A stretch of DNA of 64,000 bases from Aspidapion aeneum. Its lineage: Eukaryota > Arthropoda > Insecta > Coleoptera > Brentidae. The notes beneath the pieces are model-generated. The model was given only the letters and a program-made list of their open reading frames with translations. It made no database searches and was not told where the DNA came from. Shown piece after piece: positions 27,001 to 33,739 of this stretch. Position 1 is the stretch's first letter. Each line of letters starts with the position of its first letter. The DNA is taken from contig OY755044.1 of NCBI GenBank assembly GCA_963576565.1, forward strand, positions 96,238,752-96,302,751. Direction: 5' to 3'. A program made the translations under genes and the position numbers.

Positions 27001-27673
27001 ATGCCTTGGCCTTAATGAGTTTTAGACGATTTTCATAAAATTCTAAGATTTCTAAATTTATCAAGTTTTCAAACGAATTTTCCGGTATTTCAGAAATTTG
27101 ATTAAGCCCTACTTTCAAATGTGTTAATTCTACGGTATCCTTAAAATATGTTTGAGCTTCATTAAGGTTTGTCCTTTCTAAAGTTAAATGCTTCAAGCTA
27201 GTTAAATTATTCAGAAAATTTTCTTTAAAAGCTAGGTTGGTGTTTTCATTCCATGATACCAACCTAAGGTTTTGGATTCCAGTATTTACCGCAAACGTGT
27301 CTTCAGTTATATTTATTGGATCTCTACTTAGGAACTGGTAGTGATACTTGAGATGTTTAGGCCTGGATTTATAACACTTGTTAATCATTGTTGGTATATT
27401 AAGGCCAACTGGGTTGTTTAATGAACTAAGCTTGTTAATTTCAAAAACTGGAAATACATCGGTGGAATATGAATTGAGTTCTTTGCAAAAAATATGTATG
27501 TTTCGGGAGGTATCAAAAAGTATATGTAATGAATTGCTTTTTGTTTCTTTACAATGAGATTCTGGAGTGCATCCTAAACCCAAGGAGCAATTAGCTTTGC
27601 AAACTTGAGCATTAATTAATCTTGCACAAATAAAGCACAGGATAAAGGAACTCAAAAAACTTATTTTAGCCAT
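8514..27673 (-). CDS. Toll: Toll A: Toll-like receptor, complete six-exon gene
   Basis: Six exons read from high to low coordinate (27673-26366, 17770-17642, 15241-15058, 13832-13546, 10198-10031, 9293-8514) join with AG acceptors and GT donors in compatible phases into 951 codons. Order: hydrophobic signal peptide (1-22), N-terminal LRRs, LRRCT with CDCTKHIIEKC, LRRNT with CxxxF and VDCSKKNLTKLP, short LRR block, LRRCT with NPWKCDC, transmembrane helix (about 718-741), TIR (about 771-905) with YDVFISYSYKDE, RDWLPGEF (808-815) and the FW box (897-898). The CT-NT arrangement is the multiple-cysteine-cluster plan of Drosophila Toll. Known family role: binds Spatzle-type cytokines and signals through MyD88 to NF-kappaB factors in immunity and patterning. 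No promoter element is called. Introns 1 and 4 are filled with mobile elements. Which Toll subtype it is cannot be fixed without a phylogeny. Confidence 0.93.
9294..10030 (-). other. Toll A intron 5
   Basis: No gene. Alignable with Toll B intron 5 (57315-59553) once the THAP element in the latter is ignored. Contains a small palindrome near 9750-9800 (TTCTGCTTGT ... ACAAGCAGAA) that is recognisable in B at about 59318-59346, so it predates the gene duplication. Confidence 0.6.
10031..10198 (-). CDS. Toll: Toll A exon 5: last LRR and LRRCT
   Basis: 168 bases, 56 codons, phase 0 at both ends. Acceptor TGTTTTAG|ATTGTT, donor TTGAAA|GTAAGT. Encodes IVDLSNNYLKNL and the juxtamembrane cap NPWKCDCDSQHLKEYL. 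Same length and boundaries as Toll B 59554-59721. Confidence 0.92.
10425..12268 (+). pseudogene. Broken LINE reverse transcriptase in Toll A intron 4
   Basis: Pieces of a non-LTR reverse transcriptase in order: NRKSPGPDNIPPELLKHG (near 10555), DNYRGIAVLSTILRVYGK and QAGFSAGRSTLDHLF (10715-10960), IKAVQELYKD (10990), LFRIYLEQALKIWKRKC (11037-11087), then after an interruption RKLIKEYDKWGLEVN and YKYLGMHITNEGSLDEE (11965-12268). Frames shift repeatedly, the catalytic ADD box is missing and about 850 bases of other DNA interrupt it (11100-11930). The corresponding place in Toll B lacks it, so insertion followed the gene duplication. Related to the LINE at 35978-37400. Confidence 0.85.
12269..13000. 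repeat. Intron 4 sequence shared by Toll A and Toll B
   Basis: The segment starting GCTCGGTAACGCTATTCTTC is matched by 60897-61560 in Toll B, including GTGTGCTTTTTAATTTT and the GGCATATTTTNACAC region. It is ancestral intron DNA, not an element, and marks the extent of the tandem duplication. No coding function seen. Confidence 0.65.
13411..13487 (+). pseudogene. THAP-like first exon fragment
   Basis: An ATG frame gives MGNNSRKTSAVCGKMCGK then SKGVPFHR, followed directly by a GTAACT donor. Spacing of the two cysteines and the PFHR end recall the start of a C2CH THAP zinc finger, whose next exon normally begins FPK. No continuation is found nearby. The surrounding 13000-13500 block is absent from Toll B, so this is probably a fragment of a DNA transposon carrying a THAP gene. 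Confidence 0.5.
13546..13832 (-). CDS. Toll: Toll A exon 4: LRRNT and short LRR block
   Basis: 287 bases, acceptor TTAATAG|GATCCC, donor GTGCAG|GTAAAT. Encodes SPKDCDVYFKENK, then VDCSKKNLTKLPEL and two LRRs (ILLLNGNRLTSF, LNLSNNFIEKF). The entry phase completes the glycine codon begun in exon 3. The same exon exists in Toll B at 61619-61905 with identical length. Confidence 0.92.
14061..14132 (-). tRNA. tRNA-like sequence (probable pseudogene)
   Basis: The minus strand folds into a complete 72-nt cloverleaf. The 7-bp acceptor stem GCTTCGG/CCGAAGC is perfect, the D-stem GTTC/GAAT pairs, the anticodon stem TTTGC/GCAAG pairs with one G-T, and the T-arm carries TTCGAGT. The anticodon loop CTAGAGA would give AGA (Ser), but there is no long variable arm as a serine tRNA needs. 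That mismatch argues for a tRNA-derived repeat or pseudogene rather than a working gene. It lies in Toll A intron 3. Confidence 0.55.
14403..15000 (-). pseudogene. Jockey-type LINE fragment
   Basis: Minus strand from about 15000 reads QVDVIYTDISKAFDRVDH, a reverse transcriptase block A, and later the thumb region LGFVTRTCSTF, ILYNSMIRSQLEYASIMW and IEGVQRRFLKFL (14684-14406). The catalytic FADD box region is deleted and stops are present. It abuts the (TA)n tract next to Toll A exon 3. Confidence 0.8.
15001..15036. repeat. (TA)n microsatellite
   Basis: About 18 TA units. On the minus strand it begins about 20 bases downstream of the exon 3 splice donor of Toll A. Confidence 0.98.
15058..15241 (-). 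CDS. Toll: Toll A exon 3: first LRRCT cap
   Basis: 184 bases with acceptor CTTTTAG|GAAAAT and donor GTATATG|GTAAAT. Encodes ENHLSCDCTKHIIEKC, then an acidic linker with DCIWN and a further cysteine (TSCPIINVY), the typical C-terminal cap of the first LRR block. Enters in phase 0, leaves in phase 1. A (TA)n microsatellite starts about 20 bases beyond the donor. Confidence 0.9.
15339..16340. repeat. Repeat-rich intron 2 segment
   Basis: Holds a small palindrome (AGCTCACACTACT ... AGTAGTGTGAGCT, 15347-15380), a TCTG run at 15482-15500, and two to three imperfect direct copies of a unit of about 100 bases marked by AATATGGCGTGTGTGATATC (15575-15800). A second TAGCTCACA/TGTGAGCT pair lies at 15817-15850. 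The 15840-15880 sequence TGTGAGCTTAGGTGCCCATA is an empty-site homologue for the element at 31203-32402. No gene. Confidence 0.6.
16340..17035 (+). pseudogene. 5'-truncated jockey-type LINE, 3' end
   Basis: The frame 16359-16769 encodes the C-terminal region of a jockey/I-type reverse transcriptase protein: LGIPYEEVN, FASLESRRTFFDTC, LFKILNGMIDAPELL and FHIPPRNSRNKDLFS. It continues with the 3' untranslated region and ends in AATAAAG and a (GATTT)n-like tail at 17000-17035. Everything upstream is missing. Located in Toll A intron 2. Confidence 0.8.
17069..17522. mobile_element. Non-autonomous hAT-like element
   Basis: The ends CAGTGGCGGCT and AGCCGCCACTG are exact complements and typical of hAT termini in insects. 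The flanking octamers TCATTGAA and CCACTGAT agree at only five positions, so the target duplication is decayed or absent. The GC-richer interior (17220-17440) recalls a hAT 5' leader, but no transposase is readable. Confidence 0.7.
17642..17770 (-). CDS. Toll: Toll A exon 2: LRR segment
   Basis: 129 bases, 43 codons, phase 0 at both ends. Acceptor TTATTAG|AAACAAG, donor TTTGAG|GTAGG. Encodes a repeat-like stretch (FDLNLVRNKYSEI) that continues the ectodomain from exon 1. Found by requiring the frame to stay open between exons 1 and 3. Confidence 0.88.
17825..17925. other. Possible retroelement terminus
   Basis: Contains ACACGACGTTTCGG followed by an inverted GTTAGTAACTATCTC / CTAACC pair. 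An ACGACGTTTCGG motif is frequently seen at ends of Penelope-like and some LINE elements. Only this motif supports the call. Confidence 0.25.
18222..19746. mobile_element. Long-armed foldback element, mariner-like (copy 2)
   Basis: Second copy of the element at 614-2123: same CAGCGTGTCCCATTTT ends, TA on both sides (18220-18221, 19747-19748), similar arms and loop, 1525 bases. It landed at the very edge of the larger foldback whose arm begins CCTGAATGAAGTATAGG. Comparison with the other arm (22880-22910) shows the pre-insertion sequence. In Toll A intron 1. Confidence 0.85.
20636..20820. mobile_element. pogo/Tigger-like MITE
   Basis: Ends CAGTCGAACCTCT and AGAGGTTCTACTG, internal repeats of CTCTATAACTCGAAC, 185 bases, flanked by TA (20634-20635, 20821-20822). 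The CAGTNGAACCTCTATAACTCGAA style terminus is typical of pogo-group Tc1/mariner elements. Confidence 0.85.
21175..21500 (+). pseudogene. Harbinger-type transposase remnant, exon 1 and start of exon 2
   Basis: From the ATG at 21175, 57 codons (MSENKVVSDF ..., a DEEEEEQ acidic run, KIKNCIENVVYRFNNKQ) end at CAG|GTAAGT. After a 109-base intron, TTTTTTAG|TTCAAG opens FKKHFRLEMSRISHK then a stop. The join RFNNKQ-FKKHFRLEMSR matches the conserved N-terminal region of PIF/Harbinger transposases. All catalytic DDE residues are absent, so it cannot be active. Confidence 0.75.
22390..22438. mobile_element. 49-bp palindromic micro-insertion with 8-bp duplication
   Basis: TAAGGTCACTATATCACGA and its complement enclose 11 bases. 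TACCACAC flanks it exactly on both sides (22382-22389 and 22439-22446). The 8-bp duplication is of hAT type. It interrupts the inner part of the Harbinger relic. Confidence 0.85.
22903..23759. other. Toll A intron 1, unassigned
   Basis: AT-rich with poly-T runs. No gene or inverted ends recognised. A short minus frame at 23476-23697 resembles nothing known to me. Confidence 0.4.
23760..24185 (-). pseudogene. LINE RNase H / C-terminal fragment
   Basis: Minus strand reads FIKGPCQKRARN, GLTRQEIRIVTGLFTGHCRL and MHRMGI, then, past a 48-bp palindrome, NNRRDLMTETVIHVLCECPT and ARLRQNTFGKPQID. This is the LTGHC and ET-HxLCxCP region at the end of jockey/I-type LINE ORF2. Truncated at both ends. Confidence 0.8.
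23950..23997. mobile_element. 48-bp palindromic micro-insertion with 8-bp duplication
   Basis: CATATATCTATT ... AATAGATATATG, near-perfect palindrome. Flanked by GTTGTTCC (23942-23949) and GTTATTCC (23998-24005), a one-mismatch 8-bp duplication. It splits the LINE fragment between the MHRMGI and NNRRD codons, which proves it is an insertion. Confidence 0.8.
24204..26345. mobile_element. Element with TAAGGTNAGT ends and nested foldback
   Basis: Left end TAAGGTAAGTGTACCAT with ATTCTGACA, right end complement TAAGGTGAGTATACCAC with ATTCTGACA. TAA-like flanks suggest a 3-bp duplication. Its interior contains repeated CTGACAG / TGTCAGA segments and the foldback 24712-25988. The right end lies about 20 bases from the exon 1 donor of Toll A. 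Confidence 0.6.
24712..25988. mobile_element. Foldback element with CAGGGTGTCC ends
   Basis: Ends CAGGGTGTCCCAAATTGGGC and the complement of GCCCAATTTGGTACACCCTG, with TA flanks at 24710-24711 and 25989-25990. Arms remain complementary over several hundred bases (GAGACGATATTTCAAAATGC, GAAGTTATAGACCCCC). No transposase. Ends and TA target place it with the Tc1/mariner-like foldbacks at 614, 18222, 32863 and 44894. Confidence 0.85.
26366..27673 (-). CDS. Toll: Toll A exon 1: signal peptide and main LRR array
   Basis: Encodes residues 1-436. The ATG sits in a good context (CCTAAAATGGCT). A hydrophobic leader (SFLSSFILCFICARL) is followed by a cysteine-rich N-cap and at least ten LxxLxLxxN repeats such as LEILEFYENRLKLI, LTELNLARNLLTNL and LEFLDLSSNANLTI. 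The donor is CTG|GTAAGT; two codons further the unspliced frame hits a stop, which fixes the splice. Phase 0. Confidence 0.92.
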
Positions 27674-28240
27674 TTTAGGTTTGCTTTAAGCATTGATAAA
27701 TCTAAAATAAACATAATATTTTTTTACGATCTTTATGTGTTTTTAGGTAAGAAACTTTTTGTCGTATCAAAATGCGATTTGTTATATTTTTTTCTTGGTA
27801 ATTACATATAGGAAAAAGCTTTACTGGCCGTGGGGAGGTCTGATTATAAAGAGAAAAACTAATTTAGCAGGTGCTTAAATATGGATAGAAGCAAATTCTT
27901 CTCTTTATCCTCTCCCGATTCCTGCTTCGCCTGCCATGCCGAGACGAATGAATTTCATACTATTTTCTACCACACAGATTTATACTTGTTTATGTTCAAT
28001 TTAGCACTGTTCATTAGAGTCAATTTGCAGCCATAATAGCCCAGTTTAAATAAAAACATATTTAAATTAGAATAACACCGAACTGTTAATCTGCTTGTCC
28101 CTCCTAGTCGCAAGTCGTGGGTACAAAATTGATAGGTATACCTATAATGTATTACATGCTTCAACAAGGCCGGTAATATCTATCAAAAAGTTTAAATTTA
28201 TTGCAATGTGGAAATCACATTAGGAGTATTAGATCTAATT
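27674..28240 (-). promoter_or_regulatory. Upstream flank of Toll A
   Basis: Only about 570 bases separate the Toll A start codon from the THAP element. This must hold the 5' untranslated region and core promoter unless an upstream non-coding exon exists. No confident TATA box or Rel-type site was identified by eye. Confidence 0.3.
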
Positions 28241-28463
28241 GGGTATTTGACAAATTTTATAAAAGAATTTAGAATATATTTTATCATGACTATACATTTA
28301 AAATCAAGTTTTCTAATTTTCGATTTGAATTTGCCGCTAAAACGCTAATTTCTAGGATGGCGTTGCAATGACGTCACAGCGCAGTAAACTCGCGGACAGA
28401 TACACGGCATTCAAGTGTTTATTTGTTATTGGTCTGTGATTTTACTGTTTTTTATATAAAAAA

Positions 28464-28646
28464 ATGTCCTATAAGTGGTGTGTAGTGCCTCAGTGTTCGA
28501 ATACAATCATAAAAACACCTGAAAAACTATTTATTCATGTGCCTACAGCAGTAAAAGAACGGAAAAAGTGACTAGAACTTGCTTGAAGAGACCCCAGGGC
28601 CTTATCTAATACATCTTCGCTTTACATTTGTGAAGATCACTTTGAT
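28464..28646 (+). pseudogene. THAP zinc-finger exon with stops (copy 1)
   Basis: MSYKWCVVPQCSN, IKTPEKLFIHVP and SLYICEDHFDV give the C2CH pattern of a THAP DNA-binding domain (C-x4-C ... C-x2-H). Two in-frame stops occur between (after KERKK and LELA). The end corresponds to the GAT|GTGAGT donor in copy 2, here GTGCGT. The intact sister is at 58863-59045. Confidence 0.8.
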
Positions 28647-28729
28647 GTGCGTATAACTAAATTGTGTAATATATATATAACTATTTCGTAAATGAAGATG
28701 AAATTTTTGAGGTTATGTTTATTACAAGG

Positions 28730-28970
28730 GGTGAACAACTATAATAGGCAGAAAGGTGTACACATTTTTAGGCGGTGCTAGGCAGTTATTAGGCAGGACT
28801 AGGGAGTACCTCTAAATGCAGGATTAGGCAGTGCACATGCAGGCTAAATGTAGGACTGAGCAGTGCATATACAAGACTAGGCAGTGTATAGGCAGTAGCT
28901 ACGCAGGACTATGCAGTGTAACCTATGCAGTAATTCAAGTATTGCTGATCGTTCTATACTTTTTGATTGT
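28730..28970. repeat. TAGGCAGT-type minisatellite
   Basis: Irregular tandem repetition of TAGGCAGT/TAGGCAGGACTA/ATGCAGT units inside the THAP element. Related sequence is present, inverted and shorter, at about 58610-58745. Confidence 0.7.
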
Positions 28971-29146
28971 TTCTTAATGCTTAAAATAATAATGATTATG
29001 TATTTAATTGAATCTATTGTAAGTGGCATATTAAACAAAAAAGCAAAACATATAACCTAACCTCAAAATCTAAATGAGTAAAAGTAGGCGAAGAATATCG
29101 TAAAAAAACTTTCAGTTATATACAAAACAACTCATCGAATACTTAC

Positions 29147-29274
29147 ATCAACATTTTAAAGTTTCTAAATTCCGCAGAACAAAAATCACTGTTGTTGGCA
29201 AAGAAGCCTGCCAACATAAAGGAATTCAGCATTGGCAAGTTGGAGCTATCGGCTTTGGAGAATTCGTTTTCCAT
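29147..29274 (-). pseudogene. First exon of second THAP-element gene (copy 1)
   Basis: 128 bases from ATG to ATGTTGAT|GTAAGT, encoding MENEFSKADSSNLPMLNSF then LAGFFANNSDFCSAEFRN. Its counterpart at 58214-58341 has identical length and the same donor. From memory of insect proteins, DFCSAEFRNVK-type N-termini occur in SWIM/YqaJ nuclease-like proteins. That assignment is an inference and cannot be confirmed from 42 residues. Confidence 0.5.
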
Positions 29275-29762
29275 TAAAAATGTTTTTTATAAGCAAAACA
29301 CAAAATAAAATCTAATTTAGGACGATAATTCGCACTTTAAACCAAAGCAAACATTACCATCCATAAGAAAATAACACAGAACATAGGTTCGTTCGAGGCG
29401 TTTACTGTTTTGTGACGTCACTCGCAGCTGATTGGTAGACCGCCTCTTTTGAATCACGTGGCTAATTGTTTTAATTCAATGAATTTATTTAATTAAAAGA
29501 ACTATGAATTTGAGAAAAAATTAAATAAAAAAGTTTGTTTTTAGCATTCCCAAGATTTAAAGAGACATCTAAAAATAAATATATATTATTTTTTACTACT
29601 GTCAAACACCCTAGTACCAAACATCAGCGCGAACCTTCCCGCAAATAAGGTGTCAGAGCACTAGAAAAAATCTTTCTAATATGGATATGGAGCCTCTCGT
29701 AAAATAGACACTAGTATAGGGACTTATTGGAATAAAACCTGACTTTATTTTAGAGGCGGGTT

Positions 29763-30947
29763 CATTGGCGTAGCTAGCCTTGCTTTTCAGGGGGGGCCGT
29801 GGCCCCGGTCTATCTTGAACAAAAAGCAAACATAGGTTTTAAAGAGTCGTGCAAAGTGTGCAATGAATTAAAAAAAAATACGCGCATTAAATGTTCTAAT
29901 ATTTTAATATAACAAATTTAATAATACATTTATCAACTTATTTATATGTATACACAGGAAGTATGTAATTCAGCAATTCTACAAAGAAAGTTTTCTACGT
30001 CGCTGACTGAAAGCGTCTACCACACTGTCTAAGTCGACCTCAACATCTTTTTCTATAAATAACAATGACAAACCTGAGTGTCTCTCTTGAGTCATAGTTG
30101 TTCTAAGCCAATTAAAAACTCTCCTCATGGCAGAGAAAGACCTCTCGCAAGTTGCACTTGAAATTGGAAGAATACTCGCAACTTTAAAAAGTTGGTAGAG
30201 GTTTGGATAGGTGTTTTTTGCTATATGTTGTTTGATAGAATCATGACCAACAGTTTGATTTAACCAAAAAATACAATTCTTTAAAACGGTCATTTCTGCT
30301 CTTAGAGTAGAAGTATTAATATTAAAAATTTCCCGGTATTGCTCGACGAATTTATTCCATTTAACGACGTGGGAAAACTTAATATGAAAATGGTTATGAA
30401 ATTGTCACCAAAATCGGAAAATTTTCATAAGACACTAAACGCTAACCTCAAAAAAACTAAAAAGATTATTATATTTATTTTAGAAAAACAGTTTAAAAAG
30501 GTCTTTTATAACCTTACGACATCTACAACCCGATTTCGGAAACAGAGGGGCAAAAATCGCTGTCTTTATTAAAAGCGAAATTTAACCGAACCGAACCGAA
30601 CCGCCAATATGTATGAAATATTCAATATGCATAATTATGTTTAAATTTAAAAAATATTTTCGGGAAATTGCATAAGTGCAGAAAAGTTACCGATAATTTA
30701 AAGAGAAAAAGCCTAATTCCGCAAGACAAGGGCTTTTTCCTGAAATGTAAACATTATCTGAATGATTTTAAATTTTAATGCACCTATTTTATTTGAATAT
30801 TTCCCGAATAATAATAGAAAAGTATGTATTTTCAGCGTCATGTTCTTTTACTAGTAGTCGGTAGGGGAGGCCTAAAATATCTTAGGGGGGGCCTGAGGGA
30901 CTTCAGGGGGAGGCAGGCCCCCCCTGGCCCCCCTAGCTACGCCAATG
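29763..30947. mobile_element. hAT element relic with 8-bp duplication
   Basis: Ends CATTGGCGTAGCTAG and CTAGCTACGCCAATG, flanked by GGCGGGTT on both sides (29755-29762 and 30948-30955). 1185 bases. Carries the C-terminal end of a hAT transposase on the minus strand, so it is an internally deleted relative of an autonomous element. G- and C-rich tracts next to each end are shared by the small hAT MITEs elsewhere here. Confidence 0.92.
29979..30293 (-). pseudogene. hAT transposase C-terminal dimerisation region
   Basis: 104 residues ending in the hAT dimerisation signature: VASILPISSATCERSFSAMR, RVFNWLRTTMTQERHSGLSL and LLFIEKDVEVDLD. The N-terminal BED finger and RNase H-like catalytic core are absent. 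The CERSFS and LRxxM motifs are of the ZMYM1-like hAT type. Confidence 0.88.
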
Positions 30948-31202
30948 GGCGGGTTTATTCTGAGAGATTTACAAAGAAATAAATTTTGCCAGCATTGCCA
31001 TGTAGTACCGTAGAACGATCTATTCAGAGGATAGATTAAGCGGTTTGTGAAAAAAAAACATACATTATAGTTTGTTTTGTTCAGTGGTGTTACCCTGGGG
31101 TAGAATATATCCAATCGGACGAATCCCCAGGTGACGGATAGGGAGTTAGTCCGCAGACCAAAATGTGTAAAAAGTAAATTATACCTAAATCGTGTGAGCT
31201 TA

Positions 31203-32402
31203 CCCAACAAACAATTAAAGTTGTAACGACGAAACCCCAACTAGAAAGAATTTCTTAAAAGTAACCGCAACGTACTCCCGCTACGTCTCAGTATACCATA
31301 CAGCGACGTTATAATTCCCTAAGTGGGGAACCAATTTCTGGTTATAACTACTTGGCCAAGTGTTTAAAGTCACTGTAGTAACAACTACACTACTACGTCG
31401 TAGCCAGGTATCTACTACGTCGTAGAGGCTGTTTTTTCTCCGTAATGGCATAAAAGTTGCGATGTAGTTGCAAATAATATAATCGTTTCTTTTTGGTAGA
31501 ATTGTTACACAATATGGTGGACACAACAGTAAACAGACTCGCTTAGTTTTTTTGTTTGGTTATGGTTATAATATGAACTATGTTATCCAAAAGTGTGAGA
31601 ATTTACGAGCAGAGGATCAAAATTCGAGTGCGACGCAAAGTTTTGTGTATAACATGCATTATATATATTGCAAAAAACCGGTGCGCCCGTAAAATTGAGC
31701 CGTTTTCTGGTAGCTGATGGAATTTTTGTGTTGTGATTTTGGAGGTTATGTTTTCATAATCGACAGTTAACTCCAACAAATGGTGCTTAAGAAGAGCATT
31801 TTTGGTAAGCTTCAACTAATTTGTTTATAAAATAGTATGGCTCTTTAATATGAGCTCATAAAACGACAACAAAAATATTAAATTTTCTTTCTTACATAAA
31901 AACATGGCGTCCCAAACTATATTCCCTGATAGTCGAAAAGGTTACTTGAAAGTAGTTGCGGCTTTAAAGTTGATCCAAAAAGTTATTTTGTCTACATTGT
32001 TACATCAGATGTTACTATGATGACACAAACTTTTGTGGTAAAAATTAAAGTTATAATGTAGTTGTCGGATACACTTGTTTGGGACTCCAATGAAGCTTAA
32101 CTTTCTAGTGGTAATTAAGTAGGATATAAAAGTCAGGGCGACTACGAAATAACGACTAAAAAGAAAGTAAAACTTTAGCAACGTCCTATTGTGGTAGAGA
32201 AGACTATCAGAATCGACTATCAAGAAACAATCCTATGAAGTAGTTTAGAGGGTCGTTTTTACGAAACATCTACTATTTCCTGATACTAAATAGTTGTTAG
32301 AACTAAAAAGTAACAAATTTTGGTTGGGATCACCACATTTCTACTATAAGAAAGTAGCAAAGCCTTTAGAACATGTAGCCGCTACTATAAATGTTAGTTG
32401 GG
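31203..32402. mobile_element. 1.2-kb internal-deletion derivative of the CACTA-like element
   Basis: Ends CCCAACAAAC and the complement of GTTAGTTGGG. TA flanks both sides (31201-31202, 32403-32404). Positions 31203-31950 match the left end of the large element (33745-34494), and 31950-32402 match its right end (52698-53154), joined at a GAAAGT shared by both. The empty site TGTGAGCTTAGGTGCCCATA exists at 15840. No protein is encoded; short frames inside are not genes. Confidence 0.92.
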
Positions 32403-33385
32403 TAGGTGCACATAAATTGGCAAAGTATTTCTATTCTTATTTAAGACTTTGCTAAATTAGTTTTTATTGTTCTCAGCAGACTTCCGCCTGTACCTATAGC
32501 AATAAATTTATATCAGAGACTCACCTGTAAAATAAATAATATTTTTTATCTAAATGGCAATGGCACTACTACAACTGGCAAATAGAGACTTCTCGCATTT
32601 ACTCATTTTGTTTATTACAGATTGATGGTTTTGGAAAACCACTGTTTATTATATAAAATGTATGTATTTAATTTGCGGCGAAACAAAACGGGTTTTCCAT
32701 GCATTTATAACATAATTATTCTATTTGTTAAATGTTAGAAAAATACTGCTTAAAGAATGATAAAACACTTATTCTTTTATTATATCTAGTGCCGTACCTA
32801 TTGGATTCTTCAGACCTTAAAACTTCAAAAGTTGATAATAACATAATAGGCACTGGGGTATACAGGGTGTCCCAGATAAATGGGAATTTCGGAAACGGTA
32901 AGAGATACCACAGGTAGCAAGGTCAGGTTTTTACGATTGACGTCTCTAACCTGACGTGTAAATGACATTTAAATGACGTTCAAAAGACACCCAAAATGAC
33001 GTCATTATTAGACGTCGCAATATGACGTATTTGGGACCAAAACAAAACATCAGTGACCTATTTTATGACTATTTTTAAACTTGTCTGAATATATGAAATC
33101 AAGTATGAAATATTCCCTGCAGTTGGGACAGTGTTGCCACCCTCGACCCTGAGGTCTTCGGTAGAAGGCTTCGAGAAAAATCGGTAGATTTCGGTAGATT
33201 TTTTTAATCATCACTCACTCGCGGCTACAGACTAAAATGCACTCTGGCTCCTTCGATTTCGAGGTTATGTTTTAATTGTTTTGTTTAAATAGCCTGGAGC
33301 ATGGAATAAATAAATTTCTTCGATGGTGGAAGTGTTTGAAGTCCTTTCGAGTTTTAAAAATTAGTATTAAAAGTATTTGTCGTGT

Positions 33386-33739
33386 CGTTAGTTCGGTCAA
33401 ATTTAGTTCAAAATAGCGCTAGTAACGAAATAGGGTGTCTTTCTAACATATTTTTTCAAAAAAAAACTTCCCTGACTTCTTTCGCGGGATCCTAGCGGGT
33501 GTGAAACAAAACCGAACCGAACCGAATCGAATTATCGGTTTAGTTCGGTTTGGTTTCACAACCTCTGGGATGCCGGTTCGGTTCAGTTCCGTTCCGTTCG
33601 GTTCGGTTCGGTTTTGTTTCACACCCGCTAGGATCCCGCGAAAGAAGCCAGGGAAGTTTTTTTTTTTGAAAAAATATGTTAGAAAGACACCCTATTTCGT
33701 TACTAGCGCTATTTTGAACTAAATTTGACCGAACTAACG
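33386..33739. mobile_element. Palindromic element with CCGAA repeats
   Basis: CGTTAGTTCGGTCAAATTTA and its complement form the ends. The arms are nearly perfect for about 150 bases, through AATAGCGCTAGTAACGAAAT and GGATCC, and the core is built of CCGAA/TTCGG repeats. A half copy is at about 55580-55660. No coding sequence. Confidence 0.8.

Larger units (their letters stand above)
28241..29612. mobile_element. THAP-carrying DNA element, copy 1
   Basis: One end reads GGGTATTTGACAAA. The other is the complement of AGGGTGTTTGACAGTAG, giving short imperfect inverted ends. Contents match 57842-59290 in reverse orientation: a THAP exon at one end, a minus-strand exon starting MENEFSKADSSNLPML at the other, a TAGGCAGT-type minisatellite between. 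This copy has stops in the THAP exon. It is probably a non-autonomous derivative of a two-gene transposon. Confidence 0.7.
29717..30985. mobile_element. Truncated TA-target MITE hosting a hAT element
   Basis: Left end TAGGGACTTATTGG after TA (29715-29716). Matches the complete copy at 59822-60072 up to about 30980 once the hAT insert at 29763-30947 is removed, then similarity stops. The right end is lost. Confidence 0.7.

Noticed and set aside
27674..28240. NF-kappaB (Rel) sites upstream of Toll A
   Set aside because: Only loose G-rich/C-rich matches; none fits the consensus well enough to report.
28730..28970. CRISPR-like array
   Set aside because: Units are irregular, without constant repeats and unique spacers; it is a eukaryotic minisatellite.
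28241..29612. Kolobok classification of the THAP element
   Set aside because: THAP and AGGG-type ends fit loosely, but the expected TTAA duplication is not adjacent to the ends.
31281..32223. Short minus-strand frames in the 1.2-kb element and its relatives
   Set aside because: Conserved only because the element ends are conserved; no domain, and they cross subterminal repeats.
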